Positions 8,103-15,935 of a stretch of 42,635 bases of DNA are shown piece by piece (the first letter of the stretch is position 1; every line of letters begins with the position of its first letter). Source of the DNA: Verrucomicrobiota bacterium (GTDB lineage: Bacteria; Verrucomicrobiota; Verrucomicrobiia; JADLBR01); the NCBI GenBank assembly GCA_029560585.1, contig JAKQKQ010000192.1, forward strand, positions 1 through 42,635. Direction: 5' to 3'. Position numbers and translations under genes: made by a program. The notes beneath the pieces were generated by a model. It was given only the letters and a program-made list of their open reading frames with translations. It did not search any database and was not told the DNA's origin.

Positions 8103-9575
8103 TCAGGCGGCGCGCAGGGCGCGTTCGATGCGTTGCCAGATATCCTCGGGATCCTCGAGCCCCACGGAGATGCGGATCAGGTAGCGGGAAACGCCGCAGG
8201 ATTCCGCCCAATCCAGTTCCGTATAATGCGCCAGGAGGGTGAAGGGGCAGGCGAGGGTGAACACGGTGCCGAGGCTCGGCCCCTTGCAGACCTCCAGGGC
8301 GTCGTAGATGCGCGGGGATGCCTTCTCAGCATCCTTGGGCAGGAAGGTGACGAGCGATCCCCATCCGCCGGTCGGCCGACGGACCGCCTCATAGGCCTCG
8401 CTGTACTCCCATTTCGGATACCAGACGCGCTCCACGGCCGGGTGCTGACTGAGCCTTTCGGCGATCAGGAGACCGTTGTCGTTGTGGCGCAGCATCCGGT
8501 GGGGAAAATTGTGGGCCCGCGAATCCAGCACGATGGCGTCATCGCCCCACAGCAACTCCTCATGCTGGTCGCGCACGATCTGCTTCAACTCGGCGTACAT
8601 GGGCGAGCGCGGGTTGCAGATGACGGCACCGCCCATCACGTCGCAGGTGCCGGCGACATACTTCGTCAGGCTCGTGGCGATGAGGTCGGCATAGGGGCCC
8701 AGGTCCACATTCACGGGCGTCGCAACAACGTCGTCGCCCACCAGCGGCACACGCGCTTTTCGGAGGATCGGCGAAATGCGACGAAGGTCGGCCGATCCAA
8801 GCAGCGGATTGCCGGGGATCTCGCTGAAACACGCGGCCAGTCTCTGATGCCCCAAGAGCTTGCCAAGATCCTCGCCGATGGACGCGAGGTCGTGCAGCAG
8901 GGTGGCGCCGTGGCCGAACTTCTGTTGGACCTTGAGGGTATCCACGTAGCAAAAGCCCAGCTGTGCGGTCGGGCATCCCGGACTCCGCGCCATGACGGCC
9001 CGAAGCGCCGCAAACTGCGCGGCCATACCCGTCGGCGCCAGATAGACATCGTCCTCGGCACAGTGATAGAGGCCAGCCAACCGCCGGCGCAACTGTCGCC
9101 GCGCCCCATCGCCTTCCACGGCGTCTTCGGGCCGACCGGCCAGGGCCGCTTCCGCCTGCCGCGTGGACACGATCAAGCCGGTGTGCTGCCAGAATGCCTT
9201 GAGCGCCGCCTCCCCGCCCTCGCCCGCCGCCACGACACCAACGACGCCGGCATGATCCACGACGCGCGTGCTCGCCCCGCTGGTCCTTTCCACAAACCGC
9301 GCGCATGTTTCGGCAACACGGGCCGATGGCAGCGGCAGGCACGGCTGTTCCCCACCACTGATCCGCCGGGCCAACCGAACCACGATCGGATGGACCACGA
9401 AGCGGGGGTAGCCACACTGGAGCCGTCCCATCACCTCCGCGCTCTTCTCCTCGTAGCCAACCACGTCCGCCCACCGCGGCAGGGCCATGGACACCGCGTG
9501 AACGGAATCCGGGATCGGTCGCCCCAGATCCTCCGCACGCCACGCCGGATGCGTCAAAAGGTCGCGCGCGTTCAT
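8103..9575 (-). CDS. Fungal-type cystathionine gamma-synthase, Cys/Met PLP family
   Basis: This enzyme is predicted to join activated homoserine and cysteine into cystathionine. At 490 residues it is about 100 longer than bacterial MetB. The N-terminal 130 residues contain HAVSMALPRWADVVGYEE, a pattern I recognise from the yeast Str2 branch. The PLP fold follows, with an Asp pair in LVGDDVVATP near 281 and the PLP lysine in ATSLTKYVAGTCDVMGG (Lys305). The C-terminus ends in YLIRISVGLEDPEDI. The ATG at 9575 overlaps the upstream stop as ATGA, so it is coupled to the 385-residue partner. Assignment as gamma-synthase rather than lyase rests on family resemblance only. Confidence 0.8.
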   Translation of the reverse strand: MNARDLLTHPAWRAEDLGRPIPDSVHAVSMALPRWADVVGYEEKSAEVMGRLQCGYPRFVVHPIVVRLARRISGGEQPCLPLPSARVAETCARFVERTSGASTRVVDHAGVVGVVAAGEGGEAALKAFWQHTGLIVSTRQAEAALAGRPEDAVEGDGARRQLRRRLAGLYHCAEDDVYLAPTGMAAQFAALRAVMARSPGCPTAQLGFCYVDTLKVQQKFGHGATLLHDLASIGEDLGKLLGHQRLAACFSEIPGNPLLGSADLRRISPILRKARVPLVGDDVVATPVNVDLGPYADLIATSLTKYVAGTCDVMGGAVICNPRSPMYAELKQIVRDQHEELLWGDDAIVLDSRAHNFPHRMLRHNDNGLLIAERLSQHPAVERVWYPKWEYSEAYEAVRRPTGGWGSLVTFLPKDAEKASPRIYDALEVCKGPSLGTVFTLACPFTLLAHYTELDWAESCGVSRYLIRISVGLEDPEDIWQRIERALRAA

Positions 9576-10729
9576 CCGATCAACTCCTTCATGGCGATGT
9601 CTATGTCATTCCGCAAATCCGCGACGTCCTCGATGCCGACGGAGAACCGCAGCAGCCCGTCCCCGATGCCGACCTTCCGCCTGACCTCGGGCGGCACGGA
9701 CGCGTGCGTCATCGTGGGCGGATGGCAGATCAGGCTCTCCACCCCACCGAGGCTCTCGGCAAGCGTGAACAGGCGGAGGCGTCGGCAAAACTCCAGGGCA
9801 GTCTCCTCGGAACAATCCAGCTCCGCGATGATGATGCCCGAACCCCCTTTCATCTGCCGGCGCGCGAGATCGTGCTGCGGATGACTGCGGAGGAACGGAT
9901 AGCGGACCATCCGCACCCCCTGCCTCGTCTCCAGCCAGCTGGCCAGTTCGAGCGCGCTGGCGCAATGCCGCTCCATCCGCAGAGCCAACGTCCGCTGCCC
10001 GCGCGCGGTGAGCCACGCGTCAAACGGCGATGGCTGCAGGCCCAGCGCCTTCTGCGCGAATACCATCCGGTCCCGCCATGCCTCGTCGTTCGTCGCCACG
10101 ATCCCGCCCAGGCAATCGCTGTGCCCATTGACGTATTTCGTCGTGGAGGAAAGGGACAGCGTCGCGTCCAGTTCCACGGGCCGCTGCAGATACGGCGAGG
10201 CAAAGGTGTTGTCCACGAGCACCGGCGAGCAAACCCCGGAGGCGACCGCGCTGATGCCCGCGATGTCCACGACCTTGAGCAGAGGGTTGGTCGGGCTCTC
10301 GAGCCACACCAGCGCGGGCCGCGCCGACCCGATCTCTGCCCAGTTCTCCGTCCGGCTCATGTCCAGGTACCGCACCCTGAGACCAAACTTGGCGAATACC
10401 CTCTCGAAGAGCCGGTAGGTGCATCCGTACAGATTCTCCTCCGCCAGCACAAGGTCGCCGCTCTTCAGGGTCGACACAACCGCGGTGATCGCCGACACCC
10501 CACTGGCAAAACACGTCGCGAACCTCGCCCCCTCCAGCGATGCGGCGCTCGATTCCAGCAGCCGGAAATTGGGATTCCCGGATCGCGTGTAATCAAAACC
10601 ATCCGCGTTGCCGCTCTCGAATGTCGATGTCAAGTAGACCGGCGGCATCACCGCGCCAGTGTCGCCCACGAATCCCCGCGCCCCGTGGACCGCCCGCGTC
10701 CCAAATCCTGCCCGATCATCTTTCTCCAT
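9572..10729 (-). CDS. Cystathionine gamma-lyase/gamma-synthase-like PLP enzyme
   Basis: This 385-residue Cys/Met metabolism PLP enzyme has the standard length. Visible features are PPVYLTSTF near 30, the cofactor-binding CFASGVSAI near 73, Asp173 in LVDNTFASPYL, the PLP lysine in LSSTTKYVNGHSD (Lys198), SLGGVESL, and HPPTMTHASVPPE with a C-terminal SVGIED. SLGGVESL is common to lyases and synthases of this family. Paired with the Str2-like gene by an ATGA overlap, it could be the lyase of reverse transsulfuration, but bacterial MetB is equally possible. The ATG at 10729 begins the conserved GFGTRAVH; upstream frame is open but overlaps rrf2. A 125-base gap separates it from rrf2. Confidence 0.82.
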   Translation of the reverse strand: MEKDDRAGFGTRAVHGARGFVGDTGAVMPPVYLTSTFESGNADGFDYTRSGNPNFRLLESSAASLEGARFATCFASGVSAITAVVSTLKSGDLVLAEENLYGCTYRLFERVFAKFGLRVRYLDMSRTENWAEIGSARPALVWLESPTNPLLKVVDIAGISAVASGVCSPVLVDNTFASPYLQRPVELDATLSLSSTTKYVNGHSDCLGGIVATNDEAWRDRMVFAQKALGLQPSPFDAWLTARGQRTLALRMERHCASALELASWLETRQGVRMVRYPFLRSHPQHDLARRQMKGGSGIIIAELDCSEETALEFCRRLRLFTLAESLGGVESLICHPPTMTHASVPPEVRRKVGIGDGLLRFSVGIEDVADLRNDIDIAMKELIG

Positions 10730-10854
10730 GACAGTTCCGCTTGCTAGCCGTTTGAAATAACACCCAAGCCCCGAATCGGCAAATTCCTGAGAACCCGGAT
10801 CCCATGGTCCCGGCAGGAGCCCCCCACGACGGCGCATCGTCCGGCCGATCTCCC

Positions 10855-11319
10855 CTAGATGCCCCCGCCATCGATGCAGTCCACGTTCGCCACCTCCGAA
10901 TCCCGAACCGGCGCCCCGGCAAACACGGTGGCGAGCGATGCCCGATCCATGACGCGGGTCACGTGGTTGCGGATATCCAAGAACACTCGACGAAACCGGC
11001 AGAAGGACTCTTGGGTGCACCGCTTGTAGCCCGTCACGGACACGCACGCGATCGGCGCCAGATATCCGTCGAAACAACGCACGACTTCGCCCATCATGAT
11101 CTCCGTCGGTTGACGCGCCAGAAAATAGCCCCCCGCCTTTCCCGGAAGACTGTCCACCCACCCCAAGTTCTTTAAATCCAACATGATGTGCTCCAAAAAC
11201 CGCTTGGGCACATCGTTCCGCCGCGCCAGCTCACGGATCGGGATCGGTCCCCGCCCGTACGCTTCCACCAGGGTGAACAGCGCCCGCAGGGCATAATCGG
11301 TCCGCATCGATAGCTGCAT
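10855..11319 (-). CDS. Rrf2-family transcriptional regulator
   Basis: This 154-residue winged-helix regulator is probably the sensor for the surrounding cysteine and methionine genes. The N-terminus MQLSMRTDYALRALFTL is the family signature and fixes the ATG at 11319. The recognition region is VPKRFLEHIMLDLKNLGWV near 37-56, followed by the GKAGGYFLAR wing. Cys92, Cys101 and Cys107 are spaced C-x8-C-x5-C, suitable for an Fe-S cluster as in IscR and NsrR, with an extra Cys82. The C-terminal 30 residues extend beyond the usual domain. There is no Shine-Dalgarno: an inverted repeat matching the two cysK operators abuts the start codon, so autoregulation of a near-leaderless message is predicted. 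Confidence 0.88.
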   Translation of the reverse strand: MQLSMRTDYALRALFTLVEAYGRGPIPIRELARRNDVPKRFLEHIMLDLKNLGWVDSLPGKAGGYFLARQPTEIMMGEVVRCFDGYLAPIACVSVTGYKRCTQESFCRFRRVFLDIRNHVTRVMDRASLATVFAGAPVRDSEVANVDCIDGGGI

Positions 11320-11350
11320 ATACGACTTTTTTGATCGTATTTATATTTAT
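11320..11350 (-). promoter_or_regulatory. Putative Rrf2 operator C and rrf2 promoter
   Basis: ATACGA (11320-11325) and TCGTAT (11335-11340) are perfect inverted arms with a nine-base spacer, touching the rrf2 ATG. On the minus strand TATAAAT lies 19 bases before the ATG and could be the -10 element, leaving a leader of about ten bases. A bound repressor would cover the -10 and start site. Confidence 0.65.
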
Positions 11351-11412
11351 GGGGCGAGCCTCATGGCGTGCAAGAGAAAACGCTTGGGCGCATTCCTTCG
11401 CGGGCAGCCCCC

Positions 11413-11613
11413 TCACTCCGCGCCCACGTCGTCTTTCCATTGGCTCGCATCGGCCGGTGGGATAGCCGTGCGCCCCATTCGTTTGCGGACCGCCTCCCTG
11501 ATGATGTACTCGACCTGTGCGTTGGCGCTGCGCAGTTCGTCTCGGGCCCACCGGTTCACGTGCTCCCAGAGGTCCTCGGGAATGCGGATCAATACGGCCT
11601 TCCGCTTAGCCAC
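11413..11613 (-). CDS. Arc-like ribbon-helix-helix small protein
   Basis: This 66-residue protein has the ribbon-helix-helix pattern: a short strand KAVLIRIPEDL, helix WEHVNRWARDELR, the turn SAN, then helix AQVEYIIREAVRKR. Such proteins are dimeric DNA-binding regulators or antitoxins. No toxin gene is adjacent. The start is GTG at 11613, preceded by a strong GGGAGG. The 264-base gap 11614-11877 beyond it holds one palindromic repeat and nothing else I recognise. Confidence 0.7.
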   Translation of the reverse strand: MAKRKAVLIRIPEDLWEHVNRWARDELRSANAQVEYIIREAVRKRMGRTAIPPADASQWKDDVGAE

Positions 11614-11798
11614 GCCGGGTGCCTCCCTCTATCACCTCGTACCAGAGCAATTGGCGCTGCGGACCGCGCAGACGCAGAACTCCGGGCGGCCGCGCGGTCC
11701 ATGGTCACGCCTCCTGGCGGCGACGGTGCCCGGGTCCGAATTCTCGAATCAGACGTCTGGTCGGCCGCGGCGGGCACCGCCGGGGATGAAGATGAGAC

Positions 11799-11855
11799 GT
11801 AGGAGCGCGCTTGCGCGCGATTCAAGCATGGAATCGCCTGCGAGCAGGCTCCTAC
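11799..11855. repeat. REP-like palindrome (GTAGGAGC type)
   Basis: GTAGGAGC at 11799 pairs with GCTCCTAC at 11848-11855, and the intervening GCGCGCTTGCGCGC and CCTGCGAGCAGG form inner stems. It lies 22 bases from the stop of the Band 7 gene. Similar palindromes are common bacterial REP elements. Confidence 0.65.
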
Positions 11856-11877
11856 TGCCGGCATCTGAGTTTTCGAG

Positions 11878-12777
11878 CTAGGCATAGAGCGTCCCGGCGT
11901 TCACCACCGGCTGTGCCGCCTGCTCGCCGCACAGCACCACCAGCAGATTGCTCACCATCGCCGCCTTGCGCTCCTCGTCCAACTCGATCGTCTGGTGCTC
12001 CTGGAGGCGGTGCAACGCCATCTCGACCATGCCGACGGCGCCCTCGACGATCCGCTGGCGCGCGGCCACCACGGCCTCCGCCTGTTGCCGCCGCAGCATG
12101 GCCCCCGCTATCTCGGGTGCGTAGGCGAGATGACTCAACCGCGCCTCCTCCACCACCACCCCCGCCTTGCTGAGCCTCTCCTGCAATTGGTGCTGCAGGT
12201 CGTGCGAGACCTCGTCCATGCTCCCGCGCAACGAGACCGAATCGTCCGTCGAGTCGTACGGATAGTGGCTCGCGAGATAGCGCAGGGCCGCCTCGCTCTG
12301 GATCTGCACGTAGTTCGAGTAATCCTCCACGTCGAAGCACGCCTGGGCCGTGTCGTCCACTCGCCACACCACCACCGCGGCGATCTCCGTCGGGTTCCCG
12401 CGCTGGTCATTCACCTTCAGCGTATCCGTGTTGAAGTTGCGCGTCCTCAGCGACACCCTGATCTTCTGGTACAGCGGGTTCGCCCAGTGGAATCCGGCCA
12501 CCCGCACCGTCCCCTTGTACGCCCCGAACAGGAGCAGCACGGCCGACACGTTCGGTTGCAGGGTGAAGAATCCACAGCACATCAGAACCAACAACCCAAG
12601 GGCCAGGATCATCCCGACCAGTCCGCAGATCCCGCCCACCGCATCCGCCCCCCGAGGCGTCGAATCAATCACCCCAATCGCATGATATACCCCATACCCG
12701 ACCGCCACGAACGCCAGAAACAACAGGGGCAACATCACCCACCCGCTCACCGTCCCACGACGCACTTCCTTTGCCAT
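11878..12777 (-). CDS. SPFH/Band 7 domain membrane protein
   Basis: This 299-residue stomatin/prohibitin-type protein is anchored by two N-terminal membrane segments, about residues 12-35 and 50-75. The Band 7 domain follows: [44 protein letters not shown], and a C-terminal helical region [20 protein letters not shown] with many Ala, Glu and Gln. Such proteins oligomerise in membranes and scaffold proteases or lipid microdomains; no partner is encoded next to it. The ATG at 12777 has an ideal AAGGAGG seven bases upstream, so the in-frame start at 12813 is rejected. Confidence 0.85.
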   Translation of the reverse strand: MAKEVRRGTVSGWVMLPLLFLAFVAVGYGVYHAIGVIDSTPRGADAVGGICGLVGMILALGLLVLMCCGFFTLQPNVSAVLLLFGAYKGTVRVAGFHWANPLYQKIRVSLRTRNFNTDTLKVNDQRGNPTEIAAVVVWRVDDTAQACFDVEDYSNYVQIQSEAALRYLASHYPYDSTDDSVSLRGSMDEVSHDLQHQLQERLSKAGVVVEEARLSHLAYAPEIAGAMLRRQQAEAVVAARQRIVEGAVGMVEMALHRLQEHQTIELDEERKAAMVSNLLVVLCGEQAAQPVVNAGTLYA

Positions 12778-12858
12778 ACCAACCTCCTTCTCTTCTATCG
12801 GCCTCCGCAACACGCGAAAACCTCACTATCATACGCCAGCAAGATACCATAGTGATAT

Positions 12859-12872
12859 CATATTGCAATATG
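12859..12872. promoter_or_regulatory. Perfect 14-bp palindrome in a divergent promoter region
   Basis: CATATTGCAATATG is a perfect palindrome in the AT-rich gap (12778-13013) between the divergent Band 7 and nitroreductase genes. GCAATATG recurs at 12913-12920 inside the palindrome-like TGTGCAATATGTTACACA. On the minus strand TTGCAA and TATCTT, 16 bases apart, could be the Band 7 promoter. Confidence 0.45.
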
Positions 12873-12909
12873 CGCGCAAAAAAATGTCAGCGCTTTTATT
12901 ATAAATTGA

Positions 12910-12927
12910 TGTGCAATATGTTACACA
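12910..12927. promoter_or_regulatory. Imperfect 18-bp palindrome, candidate operator
   Basis: TGTGCAATATGTTACACA matches its own reverse complement at 14 of 18 positions and shares GCAATATG with the palindrome at 12859. It resembles CRP/FNR-type sites in outline but has a longer spacing, so no regulator is named. Confidence 0.4.
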
Positions 12928-13013
12928 TGCATTCGACGTCTTCAGATCTTGGCGGCATTCCAAATTCTCGATACATTGCATGGGGTCGGTAAAATCGGTA
13001 CGGGAGGTGAAAC

Positions 13014-13775
13014 ATGGACGTCAGGGGCAATCGCGAGTTTCTGAAAGACAGCATCCGCTTGGAGATTGATTTTTCGGCCACCGACCAATCGCGCGGCGTC
13101 CCGACACCACCGATTGAGAAGCCGGTGCCACCGGGCGTCACTCCCCTGCCCCTGGCCGAACCAACCAGCCTCTCTTTCGGCAAGAACCTCGATCTGGCTT
13201 CGGCCTTTGCCGGGCGTCGCAGCCACCGGAAATTTCTGAGGGAATCCCTATCTCCGGAGGAACTGTCATTCCTGCTCTGGGCAACGCAGGGCATCCGTGA
13301 CCCCGGCCGCAAGCAACCCATGCTGCGAACCGTCCCCTCGGCGGGCGCGCGACATGCGCTCGAGACCTACGTCGCCGTCCTGCGCGTCAATGGCATGGAC
13401 AGTGGCCTGTATCGCTATCTCCCCTCGTCGCACGCCCTGGTGCCCGAGTACCCCGCGAGTGACCTGGGCAAACGGCTGGCCAAGGCTTGCCTCGGGCAGA
13501 CCTTCATAGGGGAAGCCGCCGCCGTGTTCATCTGGGCCACGATCCCATACCGGATGGAATGGCGATACGGCCTCGCGGCCCATCGCGTCATCCCGATGGA
13601 CGCCGGCCATGTCTGCCAGAACCTGTATCTCGCATGCCAGGCCATCTCGGCGGGCACCTGCGCGGTGGCCGCCTATCACCAGCAACTCATGGACCAACTG
13701 CTGCGGATCGATGGCGACGAGGAGTTCGCCCTGTACCTCGCCCCCGTCGGCAAAGTGGAGTTACCCCAGCCTTAG
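13014..13775 (+). CDS. SagB-type nitroreductase-family dehydrogenase
   Basis: This 253-residue FMN-dependent protein of the nitroreductase fold belongs to the SagB/thiazole-oxazole-dehydrogenase-like branch. Family features are AFAGRRSHRKF near 66, LSFLLWATQGI near 84, TVPSAGARHALETYVAV near 105 (the flavin-binding SAG motif), YRYLP, and the C-terminal HVCQNLYLACQAI...GTCAVAAY. GGGAGG precedes the ATG. No azoline peptide, cyclodehydratase or YcaO gene is near, so a role in peptide modification is not supported. Its TAG stop lies at the edge of a family A repeat. Confidence 0.82.
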   Translation: MDVRGNREFLKDSIRLEIDFSATDQSRGVPTPPIEKPVPPGVTPLPLAEPTSLSFGKNLDLASAFAGRRSHRKFLRESLSPEELSFLLWATQGIRDPGRKQPMLRTVPSAGARHALETYVAVLRVNGMDSGLYRYLPSSHALVPEYPASDLGKRLAKACLGQTFIGEAAAVFIWATIPYRMEWRYGLAAHRVIPMDAGHVCQNLYLACQAISAGTCAVAAYHQQLMDQLLRIDGDEEFALYLAPVGKVELPQP

Positions 13776-13970
13776 CCCGGATGTTTCACAGCCTGCCGGC
13801 TGTGAAATTCCGGGCTCTGGGAAAACCGCGCCATGAAAGCCATTTATTGGGAAAGGTCAGCCAAAGACTGGGATTTTTCGCGGTTGCAGAGCGTGTTTCG
13901 CGGGCCGGTGGCCCCAGACCATCCAGAAGCACGTTTTTCAGAGCGCGGTTCTCCTTTGAGCCTGCATATT
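13773..13970 (-). repeat. Family A MITE-like repeat, copy 2 (reversed, truncated)
   Basis: This is the reverse-orientation copy of the element at 824-1051, beginning TAGCCCGGATGTTTCAC and ending near GAGCCTGCATATT. The last hairpin arm and terminal inverted repeat are missing. Its first three bases are the stop codon of the nitroreductase gene. Confidence 0.8.
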
Positions 13971-14004
13971 CAAGAACCCGGCGCGACACCATCGATTTGA
14001 GGAT

Positions 14005-14089
14005 GGGAGGGACGCCGGCCCCGGCGTCCGCGATTCACCAGCCGCGTGACACCTGGGCCAGTGCGGCCCGCGAGGCCGCGGGCCCTCCC
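14005..14089 (+). repeat. Family C palindromic repeat, copy 1
   Basis: The element runs from GGGAGGGACGCCGGCC to GGCCGCGGGCCCTCCC, with inner palindromes GACGCCGG/CCGGCGTC and GCCCGCGAGGCCGCGGGC. Related copies lie at 25119-25207, 29750-29836 and 42423-42496. It is non-coding. Confidence 0.7.
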
Positions 14090-14135
14090 ACTGAATTCTG
14101 GCCAACGGGCGTGAACGAGCCGTCCCTCCGGCCCC

Positions 14136-14693
14136 TCATGCACCTCGTTGCGCGGTCCAATCCCTCAACACATCCAACGCCCGCGCCACGAGCGTCGGAA
14201 GCGCCGCCGCGACCTTCGGCGTCAGGCCCTCCCGGACCTCGAAGGGATCCTCGACCTCCATCGCCAGGATTCGGATCTCGGAGGGGAAAGGAATCTCCAG
14301 CCGCTCCGCCAGCGCCAGCACTTCTGGCAGACCCGCATAATGCGGCGATGGCGCCGCCACCTTCCCAAAATCCTCCGGCCGCAGATCCATCACCGTCCCC
14401 GGCTCGCTGCGCCGAGTCATGATCGAATCCAGTATCAGGACGCGCTCCCGCCCCTCCATGCGCTCCATCAGCGCGAGGCCCGCCTCCGCGCTCTCGATCA
14501 CATCGACCACACCCGGCAGTTGCGCGCGCAGCTCGCGCGCGGCCAGTATCCCCACCGCATCGTCCCCGAGGATGTCGTTGCCAAGTCCCAGAACCAGTAC
14601 GGGCAGCGATCTGCCGTCGGAGATCCCGCGGGCGGAATCCACCACCCTCGGATTCCCAGACGCTGTCAGCCCAGCATCATCCGCTCCATCCAT
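14136..14693 (-). CDS. Hydrogenase-maturation-type peptidase (HybD/HycI-like)
   Basis: This 185-residue protein of the M52 family cleaves the C-terminal tail of [NiFe]-hydrogenase large subunits once nickel is loaded. Diagnostic is VLVLGLGNDILGDDAVG near 34-50, containing the nickel-sensing Asp. A second Asp occurs in VILDSIM, and His in PSPHYAGL corresponds to the third metal ligand. No hydrogenase or hyp gene lies within the window, so the substrate is unknown. The ATG at 14693 was preferred over a TTG at 14720; neither has a clear Shine-Dalgarno. The gene is convergent with the nitroreductase gene across repeats. Confidence 0.78.
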   Translation of the reverse strand: MDGADDAGLTASGNPRVVDSARGISDGRSLPVLVLGLGNDILGDDAVGILAARELRAQLPGVVDVIESAEAGLALMERMEGRERVLILDSIMTRRSEPGTVMDLRPEDFGKVAAPSPHYAGLPEVLALAERLEIPFPSEIRILAMEVEDPFEVREGLTPKVAAALPTLVARALDVLRDWTAQRGA

Positions 14694-14900
14694 CAAGATA
14701 GTCTGGCCCACAACCCACAACGGGTCGAGTTAGAACGCCCACGGGTAAGATCCGCGCAGGGGCCCGCCCGTCCAAATCCCCCGACGCCCACCCGCCTAGC
14801 GGCGGCGCCCAGAATCCCTTGCCCCCACGTCGTAACGAACTTGTAACAGATGAGCCACCGTACCGTCACTCAGGCGCGATAGCTTCACATCCGAGGCCAG

Positions 14901-15932
14901 ATGAACGCCGACGAGGAAATCACCACGGAAGAGATACGAATGGCGCGGTACAGGACCGGATTCATTTCGGATGTGCACTTGGGCACGCGGGGAAGCGACG
15001 CCCTGTCATTGCTGCATTTCTTGAAGGTCAATGAATTCGAGACCCTCTATCTTGTGGGAGACATCATCGACGTGTGGGCACTTCGCCGGGCCATATACTG
15101 GCCGCAGGAGCACAACGACGTCATCCAGAAGTTGCTCCGCAAGGGGCGCAAGGGCACCCGATTGATCTACATCCCCGGGAACCACGATGAGTTCGTGCGG
15201 CATTTCTTCGGTGCGTTTGGCAGCGTGACGATCCAGAAAAGCGCGATACACCACACGGCGGACGGCCGCAGGCTGCTGGTGATCCACGGGCACGAACTCG
15301 ACGTTGTCGTCCAGGGGATGGGCTGGTTGGCCCACCTGGGGGACATCGGATACAAGATCCTGATGCGCCTCAACGGGACGGTCGACGCCGTGCGCCACCT
15401 CCTTGGGTGGCCACATTGGTCGCTGAGCGCGTACGTCAAGCGCGAGGTCAAGAACGTCGTGAGCTTCATCGGAAACTTCGAGGAAGAGGTCGTGCGATAC
15501 GCCAGTCGCTACTCCGTCGACGGCGTGCTCTGCGGGCATATCCACACCGCCGCGGCGCGCAACATCCGCGGGCTCGCCTATTACAATTCCGGCGATTGGG
15601 TCGAAAGCCGCACGGCGATCGTGGAGCATTTCGATGGGAGGATGCAGCTCATTCGGGTCCCACACAGCGGCTCCACGGCGGCCGCCGGGGACCTGCCCCC
15701 CGCATCCGAATGGCCTCCTTGCGCCAAGCTTCGACCGGGCCCCGATGTGACGCCCGGCGACTCCACCCAGCCACGTCCACCGCAGCGGTTCCCCATCCCC
15801 AATTTCGCCGCATCAAACCTCTCCCGGATGTCGCCTCCAATCCTCGGATCGGACCGCTGCAATCGGCGACGACGGCTCTTGCGCGAACATCGGCTTCCCA
15901 ACACCAACCTCATAACCCCAACCGAGAACTGA
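14901..15932 (+). CDS. LpxH-like metallophosphoesterase
   Basis: This calcineurin-like phosphoesterase resembles UDP-2,3-diacylglucosamine hydrolase, a lipid A enzyme acting at the cytoplasmic membrane. The two-metal site is visible: GFISDVHLG (Asp, His), VGDIIDVW (Asp), IPGNHDEF (Asn-His), VIHGHELD (His) and GHIHTAA (His, His). The domain ends near residue 253. The following 90 residues are Pro/Arg-rich, without pattern, and look like translated non-coding DNA before pstS, so the natural stop may have been lost or shifted. LpxH substrate choice is inferred from family; related enzymes act on other pyrophosphates. Confidence 0.82.
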   Translation: MNADEEITTEEIRMARYRTGFISDVHLGTRGSDALSLLHFLKVNEFETLYLVGDIIDVWALRRAIYWPQEHNDVIQKLLRKGRKGTRLIYIPGNHDEFVRHFFGAFGSVTIQKSAIHHTADGRRLLVIHGHELDVVVQGMGWLAHLGDIGYKILMRLNGTVDAVRHLLGWPHWSLSAYVKREVKNVVSFIGNFEEEVVRYASRYSVDGVLCGHIHTAAARNIRGLAYYNSGDWVESRTAIVEHFDGRMQLIRVPHSGSTAAAGDLPPASEWPPCAKLRPGPDVTPGDSTQPRPPQRFPIPNFAASNLSRMSPPILGSDRCNRRRRLLREHRLPNTNLITPTEN

Positions 15933-15935
15933 CCC

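Noticed and set aside
8067-9884. A long rightward frame of 605 codons opposite the cystathionine synthase
   Set aside because: It is antisense to two clear PLP enzyme genes and has no recognisable domain; high GC creates long shadow frames.
11413-11613. Toxin-antitoxin module with the ribbon-helix-helix protein as antitoxin
   Set aside because: No small toxin frame overlaps or follows it; the neighbours are a repeat and the Band 7 gene.
13014-13775. Azoline peptide (RiPP) cluster around the SagB-type protein
   Set aside because: No YcaO, cyclodehydratase, precursor or transporter gene lies within reach.
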